Assembly: GCA_035293985.1 (NCBI GenBank)
Contig: DATGLS010000054.1
Coordinates: 62,001 to 126,000 of the forward strand
Reading direction: 5' to 3'
DNA from: JAVDCA01 sp035293985
GTDB lineage: Bacteria; Pseudomonadota; Alphaproteobacteria; Rhizobiales; Xanthobacteraceae
DNA: 64,000 bases
The notes beneath the pieces were generated by a model. It did not search any database and had not been told where the DNA came from. It saw only the letters and a list, made by a program, of their open reading frames with translations. Positions 59,868 to 64,000 of the stretch are shown in pieces (position 1 is the first letter of the stretch; each line of letters starts with the position of its first letter). Made by a program: the position numbers and the translations under genes.

Positions 59868-60185
59868 ATGACCGACAAAACCATTGATCTCGACACGCAC
59901 CGTGGGATGACGGCGCAAAAAGAAACCCGGCTGCGCAGGCTTCATGCGGAGGTCCGCGACCAGCGCGATGCGCTGCGCGCCCGGCAGGACGCATTGGAAG
60001 AGCAGCTGGTCGCGGCGCCGGCCGAGAGCTGGGAGGAGGCGGCCGAAAAGGCGCGCTATCTGCTCACCCTGTTCGCGGCCAGCGTGGATGCCCAGGACCC
60101 GCGGCGGCAGAAGCTGATCGCCGCGGTCCTCGCCGACTTCGACCGCCTCGGCGGCGAAGCGGAGACGCCAACGACGCCATCGTGA
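59868..60185 (+). CDS. Hypothetical coiled-coil protein
   Basis: From the ATG at 59868 the product is 105 residues. KETRLRRLHAEVRDQRDALR and ARQDALEEQLVAAPAESWEE form a coiled coil, followed by KARYLLTLFAASVDAQDPRR. GGAGAAGAGG precedes the start. No family is recognised. Together with the next small gene it may form an operon. Confidence 0.6.
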   Translation: MTDKTIDLDTHRGMTAQKETRLRRLHAEVRDQRDALRARQDALEEQLVAAPAESWEEAAEKARYLLTLFAASVDAQDPRRQKLIAAVLADFDRLGGEAETPTTPS

Positions 60186-60207
60186 AACAATCGGGAAGGA
60201 CTTAGGC

Positions 60208-60411
60208 ATGCAATACGAAATCGCGCTCATCGAGGACGGGCCGGGCTCATACAGATTCACCTTCATGTCGGCGCGCGGGGAGCTTTCGGGCCGCGTGACG
60301 GTCGGCGTGGAAGGGCCGCCCGACCGGCGGTCCTGGGCGGACCGAGAGCAGGCGGCCAAGAACCAGATTCTCGCTCTGTCGCGAGAGTTCTCAGCGGCGT
60401 GCGGCGACTGA
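60208..60411 (+). CDS. Small hypothetical protein
   Basis: The 67-residue product reads MQYEIALIEDGPGSYRFTF and GRVTVGVEGPPDRRSWADRE, then AAKNQILALSREF. It looks like a small beta sheet followed by a helix. It is 22 bases after the coiled-coil gene. The function is unknown. Confidence 0.55.
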   Translation: MQYEIALIEDGPGSYRFTFMSARGELSGRVTVGVEGPPDRRSWADREQAAKNQILALSREFSAACGD

Positions 60412-60558
60412 CCCGGACGAGGTCGAGCGCATGGAGAACGGTCGACGGCCGAGATGGCGAGGGCGCGGGCTCAGCAGTTGCCGATGGCGCGCGGCAACGG
60501 ATAACCGGCGCTGTCGTAGAGATAGCGCATCTCGGCCGCCCGGAAGCGCGCCTCCTGC

Positions 60559-60852
60559 TCAACCCTGTTTCTTGCGGTCGACGCCGGTCGTGGGGCCGAC
60601 GGGGCCGCGGGGCGCGCGGCGCAGGCCCTCGGGCACGGGCGGCTCGACGGCGTCGCGCACGACCGGGTCGCCGCGCACGTCGGCGCCCTGCTGGTCGCGC
60701 TGATGCGGCGTCGTCTGCTCGCGGATCTTGTCCTCGCGCACCGGCATTCCGGCCGCGCCGGCCGGATCATAAGCGCCGTGGCGCTCGTCGCGGGTCTCGG
60801 TCGGATCTTGAACGTAGGGCTGCTTGCGATGGTTCTGGGTCACGGTCGGCAT
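60559..60852 (-). CDS. Hypothetical disordered protein
   Basis: The 97-residue product starts MPTVTQNHRKQPYVQDPTET and is rich in Arg, Asp, Pro and Gln, so it is probably unfolded. GAGGAG lies directly before the ATG, too close for ideal spacing; a TTG at 60894 is an alternative. After its stop another minus frame gives FRAAEMRYLYDSAGYPLPR and could be a coupled or shifted extension. The function is unknown. Confidence 0.5.
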   Translation of the reverse strand: MPTVTQNHRKQPYVQDPTETRDERHGAYDPAGAAGMPVREDKIREQTTPHQRDQQGADVRGDPVVRDAVEPPVPEGLRRAPRGPVGPTTGVDRKKQG

Positions 60853-60911
60853 CTCCTCGTCGCGGTAACGGGGAGACGATGGCGGGCGTTCCAAGGCGGC
60901 AGAGGAGACGC

Positions 60912-60952
60912 AAAGAGCCCCGGACCCGCGAAAGGGTCCAGGGCTCTTTTTT
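60912..60952 (+). terminator. Strong intrinsic terminator
   Basis: GAGCCC/GGGCTC and GGACCC/GGGTCC stems with one mismatch carry an A-run before and TTTTTT after. The T-run faces the plus strand; on the minus strand only TTT follows. The nearest plus-strand gene ends 500 bases earlier, so it may end a long 3' region or an unannotated RNA. Confidence 0.8.
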
Positions 60953-61027
60953 AGTCGTTCGCCAGAGCGCAGAGGAAACTCTGCCCGCTGCTACAATCCG
61001 CGGGCCGCGGGGTTGGTTCCGCTCCGG

Positions 61028-61110
61028 CTCATTCGGAGCAAGCGGCGCCCTCACCCGCGAGCCCTCCCTGCCAGGCGCTTCGCGCGCGGCGGGAGGGGAG
61101 CGCTGGCACC
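61028..61110. repeat. REP-like palindrome
   Basis: CATTCGGAGCAAGCGGCGCCC leads to CCAGGCGCTTCGCGCGCGGCG and GGAGGGGAGCGCTGGCACCG. It lies just after the pfkB stop. Confidence 0.7.
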
Positions 61111-61119
61111 GCGCTCGCT

Positions 61120-62229
61120 TTACGGCGCGGGATGGCCGGCCAAATCCCAGCGTCGCACCTTGTGGTGCGCCAGCTCACGCAGCCGCTGCTCGATGGCGTT
61201 GCGCGTCATCAGGCCGGTCTGCGTGTCGGCATGCGCCACCACGGCGCCTGCGTTGACGCTCGCGGCCAACAGCGATTCCTCGATCGGGCGGCCGAGCGCC
61301 TGCCAGGCGACGAAGGTCGACGCGAAGGCGTCGCCGGCGCCCGACGTGCCGGCGACCTTGGTGTCGACGGCGGGGCAGTAGAGCACCGCGTCCTTCGTGC
61401 CCGCATAGGCGCCGCGGCCGCCGTCGGTGACGAGCACGAGACGCGGGCCCATGGTCAGCACCGCCTTGATGAAGGCGAGGAGCGTCATCTCGAAGCCGCC
61501 GGAGGCGAGACCGCGGGCGGCGAGCGCCGGCGGCTCCTCGCCGGGGGTGAGCGCGAAGGTCGCGCCGCCCTCGCCGAACGCGACGGTGAGGCGCGGCACC
61601 AGCACGTCGGCCTCGGCGCGGTTGAGCGCCAGGATGTCGATGTCGGCGAGGCTCTCCTGGAAGGCGCCGGCGCGGGCCGAGAGCTGGCGCACGCCCGGGT
61701 TGGCGGCGACGAGGGCGCCGCGCGCCTTGGCGCGGCGCACCAGGGCGGGAAAGCAGTCGGCGGACTGGTTGCTCAGGTTCGACACGTAGATGACGTCGAT
61801 CGCGAACAGGTCGTCGACGAGGTCGGCGGGCTCGAGCAACGTGTTCGCGCCGCGGAACGTGAAGATCGCGGCGTTGCGGTCATGCGAGGCGACAAGCACG
61901 GCGGCGCCGGTCGGCGCGCGCGGGTCGCGCAGCGCGAAGCGGGTCGAGATGCGCTCCTGCGCGAGCCGCGCCAGCACGGTCTCGGCGCGCTCGTCCTGCC
62001 CGAGCTTGACCAGGGTCGCGACATCGAGGCCGAGCCGCGCCATGGCGACGGCGGCGTTGACGGCGCCGCCGCCGCAATGGGTCGAGATCTCGCCGGCCTC
62101 GGTCTTGCGCCCTTCCTCGAGCAGCAGGAACGACGAGTCCGCATTGAGCATGGTCATGCGCTCGATGCGGTCGCTGTCGATGATGGCGATGGTGTCGATC
62201 ATCGCGCTGCCGACGGTCAGGACTTTCAT
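61120..62229 (-). CDS. PfkB family carbohydrate kinase
   Basis: The 369-residue product starts MKVLTVGSAMIDTIAIIDSD, with CGGGAVNAAVAMARLG near residue 52, and ends with TSGAGDAFASTFVAWQALG near residue 293. The last holds the catalytic Asp and the anion hole of PfkB kinases. It phosphorylates a sugar, nucleoside or related alcohol; the substrate is unknown. Directly before the ATG stands an 11-base tandem repeat instead of a clear ribosome binding site. Confidence 0.93.
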   Translation of the reverse strand: MKVLTVGSAMIDTIAIIDSDRIERMTMLNADSSFLLLEEGRKTEAGEISTHCGGGAVNAAVAMARLGLDVATLVKLGQDERAETVLARLAQERISTRFALRDPRAPTGAAVLVASHDRNAAIFTFRGANTLLEPADLVDDLFAIDVIYVSNLSNQSADCFPALVRRAKARGALVAANPGVRQLSARAGAFQESLADIDILALNRAEADVLVPRLTVAFGEGGATFALTPGEEPPALAARGLASGGFEMTLLAFIKAVLTMGPRLVLVTDGGRGAYAGTKDAVLYCPAVDTKVAGTSGAGDAFASTFVAWQALGRPIEESLLAASVNAGAVVAHADTQTGLMTRNAIEQRLRELAHHKVRRWDLAGHPAP

Positions 62230-62230
62230 G

Positions 62231-62285
62231 GGGCTTTCTTGGGGGCTTGCTTGGGGCTTGCTTGGGGCTTGCTTAGGGCTTTCTG
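62231..62285. repeat. Tandem array of an 11-base unit abutting the pfkB start
   Basis: GGGGCTTGCTT occurs three times exactly at 62242-62274, with degenerate copies on both sides. On the pfkB strand the units read AAGCAAGCCCC and end at the start codon. Confidence 0.85.
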
Positions 62286-62599
62286 GCGCTTCCTTGTCGT
62301 TCCTTGCCGCTTCTTGGGCGGCGGGTTCCTGATTCTCAGCGAGCGGATCATCGCATGCCGGTCGCCGCGGGGCGCGCGGAATCGGGGTTCCATGCCCTCA
62401 TGTGCGACGATGCGCGGAACTCGACGGCAAAGCTTGCACCTCGCACGCCACCGACATCCCTTCTGCCCCTTCTCGGATCCCCCAGCGAGGCTCCTCCCGC
62501 CACCCCGCTTCGCCCCGGCGAGGGGGAAGGAAAACCGCGCAGCTTGATCCCCACACCGCCCCCATTTATGGTGGTATTTCTGCGGTGGGTCGGGCAGTC
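62286..62599. other. Divergent intergenic region between pfkB and the TIR-like gene
   Basis: No gene is supported. A repeat-like block with TCCTCCCGCCACCCCGCTTCGCCCCGGCGAGGGGGAAGG lies near 62487-62530. The last 60 bases contain CATTTATGGTGGTATTTCTG and are less GC-rich, so a promoter may lie there. Confidence 0.4.
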
Positions 62600-64000
62600 A
62601 TGGCATATGTTCCGAAAGCCAAGCGCGACATCTTCATCAGCTATCCAATCGAAGTTGAAGAGTGGGCGCAGCATTTCGAGCTGGATCTGAAGAAAGAGCT
62701 CGAGCAGTGGTTGCCGGCAACCGAGCTCAGCATCTACCTCGGCCGGCGCGATTGGCAGCTGGCGCCGAGCGACGAGATGCTGGCGGAAGCGGCACAATCG
62801 GCTTTTTTCGTCTCGACCCTGGTTCCGGGAGCGCTCTCGGACGGCGGCTTGCGGTTTTTTCAGCAGGAATGGGCGGCGTTCGGCAAAACGGCCGAGCTTT
62901 TCGGCCCGGTGGGAACGCGGTTTGCGCCGGTCCTGATGAAGGAGGTGGATGGCCGGCGCCTCGCACAGTTCTTTCCGCCCGACACCGAAGGCACGTTCTG
63001 GCGGGCTTATGAATTCTACTTTCAGGACAAGGCCGGCATTCCGCACACGTTGGCGCGAAACTCCCGGCAAAGCATCTATCGCAAGAAGATCACCGAGGTC
63101 GCCTGGCAGATCAAGCAGCGGCTCACGCAACTGAAAGAGCGGGCGGGCCAGGCGAAGGGCGAAACGGCGCCGGTCACGCAGCCGGGGCAAGGCCCGTTTG
63201 CCGGAATGAAAGCCGTCCTCGGCGCGCCGGACGAGCAATTGCGCAACGAGTGGGAGGAGATCCGACACCTGCTCATCAATGATGGCGTCACCATCCTCGG
63301 CGGCAATCGCGCCGACGATGAAGGCGTGCAAAGCTCCCTGCAGCGCGATCTCGAGCAGGCGGACGTGTTCGTGCAACTGCTCGATCCGCTCGAGGAGGCG
63401 AACCTGCGGGTCGAAGCCGAGGCGAAAGGGGCCGCAGCGGGGGGCGCAGCCGGGACCGCGACGGGGAGCGAAGGCGTCAAATCGCGCAGTCAGCGCGCCT
63501 ACGAATGCGCCCTCGCCCGCCTGCAGCAAGGGTCGCGCCCGTTCGCCATTCTCCAGTGGCGCAACCCCAAGATCAACCGCGCCGCCCTGCGCTATTGGCC
63601 GGAGGAGCTGCTCGACAGCGCGCATGTTCAGGCGGTCGGGCTGCAGCAGTTCAAGCAGGCGGTGCGCACGAAGCTGCAGGAATTGAGCAAGCCGCCGCCG
63701 CCGGCGGCATCCGAGAAATCGTTCCTGTTCATCACCGCGGATCAAGCGGACGGCGACTTCGCCGAGCAGCTGCGGGAAGCGGCTTTGGACCACGCCGATG
63801 TCGACGTGCTGACCGACAACGAGGCCGACCGCAAGGAGCACTTCATCGAGGCGATGCGGCTCGCCGCGGCGGTCGTCATTCTTCACGGCAAGGCTCCGGT
63901 CCAGTTCGTGAAGAACTGGCTCAGCATGTACGTGCGCGAGAAGGCGAAGATCAAGCGCTCGTCGCGCTATGATGCGCTCTACCACGCGCCGCCGCCGAAG
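62600..64000 (+). CDS. TIR-like multidomain protein, C-terminus beyond the window
   Basis: From the ATG at 62600 the frame stays open for 467 codons to the right edge. Residues 7-150 resemble a TIR domain: RDIFISYPIEVEEWAQHFEL, IYLGRRDWQLAPSDEM, FFVSTLVPG and LRFFQQEWAAF, where Glu near 90 sits at the catalytic place of NAD-cleaving TIRs. A second Rossmann-like unit begins near residue 202 (MKAVLGAPDEQLRNEWEEIR, then INDGVTILGG and ADVFVQLLD). A third begins near 373 (KSFLFITADQADGDFAEQLR, VDVLTD, AVVILHG). Such stacks occur in bacterial conflict proteins that continue into NTPase or repeat domains. What follows cannot be seen. Confidence 0.8.
   Translation, partial: MAYVPKAKRDIFISYPIEVEEWAQHFELDLKKELEQWLPATELSIYLGRRDWQLAPSDEMLAEAAQSAFFVSTLVPGALSDGGLRFFQQEWAAFGKTAELFGPVGTRFAPVLMKEVDGRRLAQFFPPDTEGTFWRAYEFYFQDKAGIPHTLARNSRQSIYRKKITEVAWQIKQRLTQLKERAGQAKGETAPVTQPGQGPFAGMKAVLGAPDEQLRNEWEEIRHLLINDGVTILGGNRADDEGVQSSLQRDLEQADVFVQLLDPLEEANLRVEAEAKGAAAGGAAGTATGSEGVKSRSQRAYECALARLQQGSRPFAILQWRNPKINRAALRYWPEELLDSAHVQAVGLQQFKQAVRTKLQELSKPPPPAASEKSFLFITADQADGDFAEQLREAALDHADVDVLTDNEADRKEHFIEAMRLAAAVVILHGKAPVQFVKNWLSMYVREKAKIKRSSRYDALYHAPPPK

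Overview
The window is GC-rich DNA with the gene content of an alphaproteobacterium of the order Hyphomicrobiales (Rhizobiales), close to Bradyrhizobium, Rhodoplanes or Pseudolabrys. This is inferred from a CoxL/CoxM-type molybdenum hydroxylase with its CoxD/CoxE/XdhC accessory genes, two Bug-type periplasmic binding proteins, a Usg protein, a CIRCE-controlled groES-groEL operon, a TarD-like tartrate dehydratase, and many short palindromic dispersed repeats between genes.

Left part (1-24 kb): the end of a CoxL-type molybdopterin subunit and a CoxM-type FAD subunit are followed, after two genes on the opposite strand (rhomboid protease, VOC protein), by a maturation block of MoxR ATPase, VWA protein, XdhC split into two genes, and a molybdopterin-binding/NTP-transferase fusion. 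Next come a DUF4189 protein, a TetR-HlyD-ABC-permease exporter operon with two palindromic operators, a divergent AraC/MFS pair, DUF488, a tandem pair of unusual tRNA-like genes ahead of a slipin gene, DUF72, groESL, usg, and a small gene overlapping a zeta-like kinase.

Middle (24-43 kb): Bug binding protein, SDR and HxlR; a three-gene isoquinoline-oxidoreductase-type enzyme with its own c-type cytochrome; the Anbu proteasome-like gene with transglutaminase, alpha-E and permuted ATP-grasp genes; a feruloyl-CoA-synthase-like ligase; a LivK-type binding protein; a CinA-N-like protein; a subtilase; xanthine phosphoribosyltransferase; and a cupin.

Right part (43-64 kb): tRNA-Leu(UAA) borders a stretch that looks lower in GC. 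It holds a Fic toxin with a small partner, a frameshifted PIN-domain gene, small secreted or membrane proteins and a cytochrome P450 remnant. Beyond it lie an orphan CheB with a separate zinc-ribbon gene, a Crp/Fnr regulator, an AI-2E-type permease, a ribbon-helix-helix regulator with a phased operator, a PHB-depolymerase-like esterase, D(-)-tartrate dehydratase, a second Bug protein, a self-inhibited Fic protein and a PfkB kinase. The window ends inside a large protein that begins with a TIR-like domain and carries two further Rossmann-like modules. It is the best candidate here for an undescribed conflict or defence system, but its C-terminus and neighbours are out of view.
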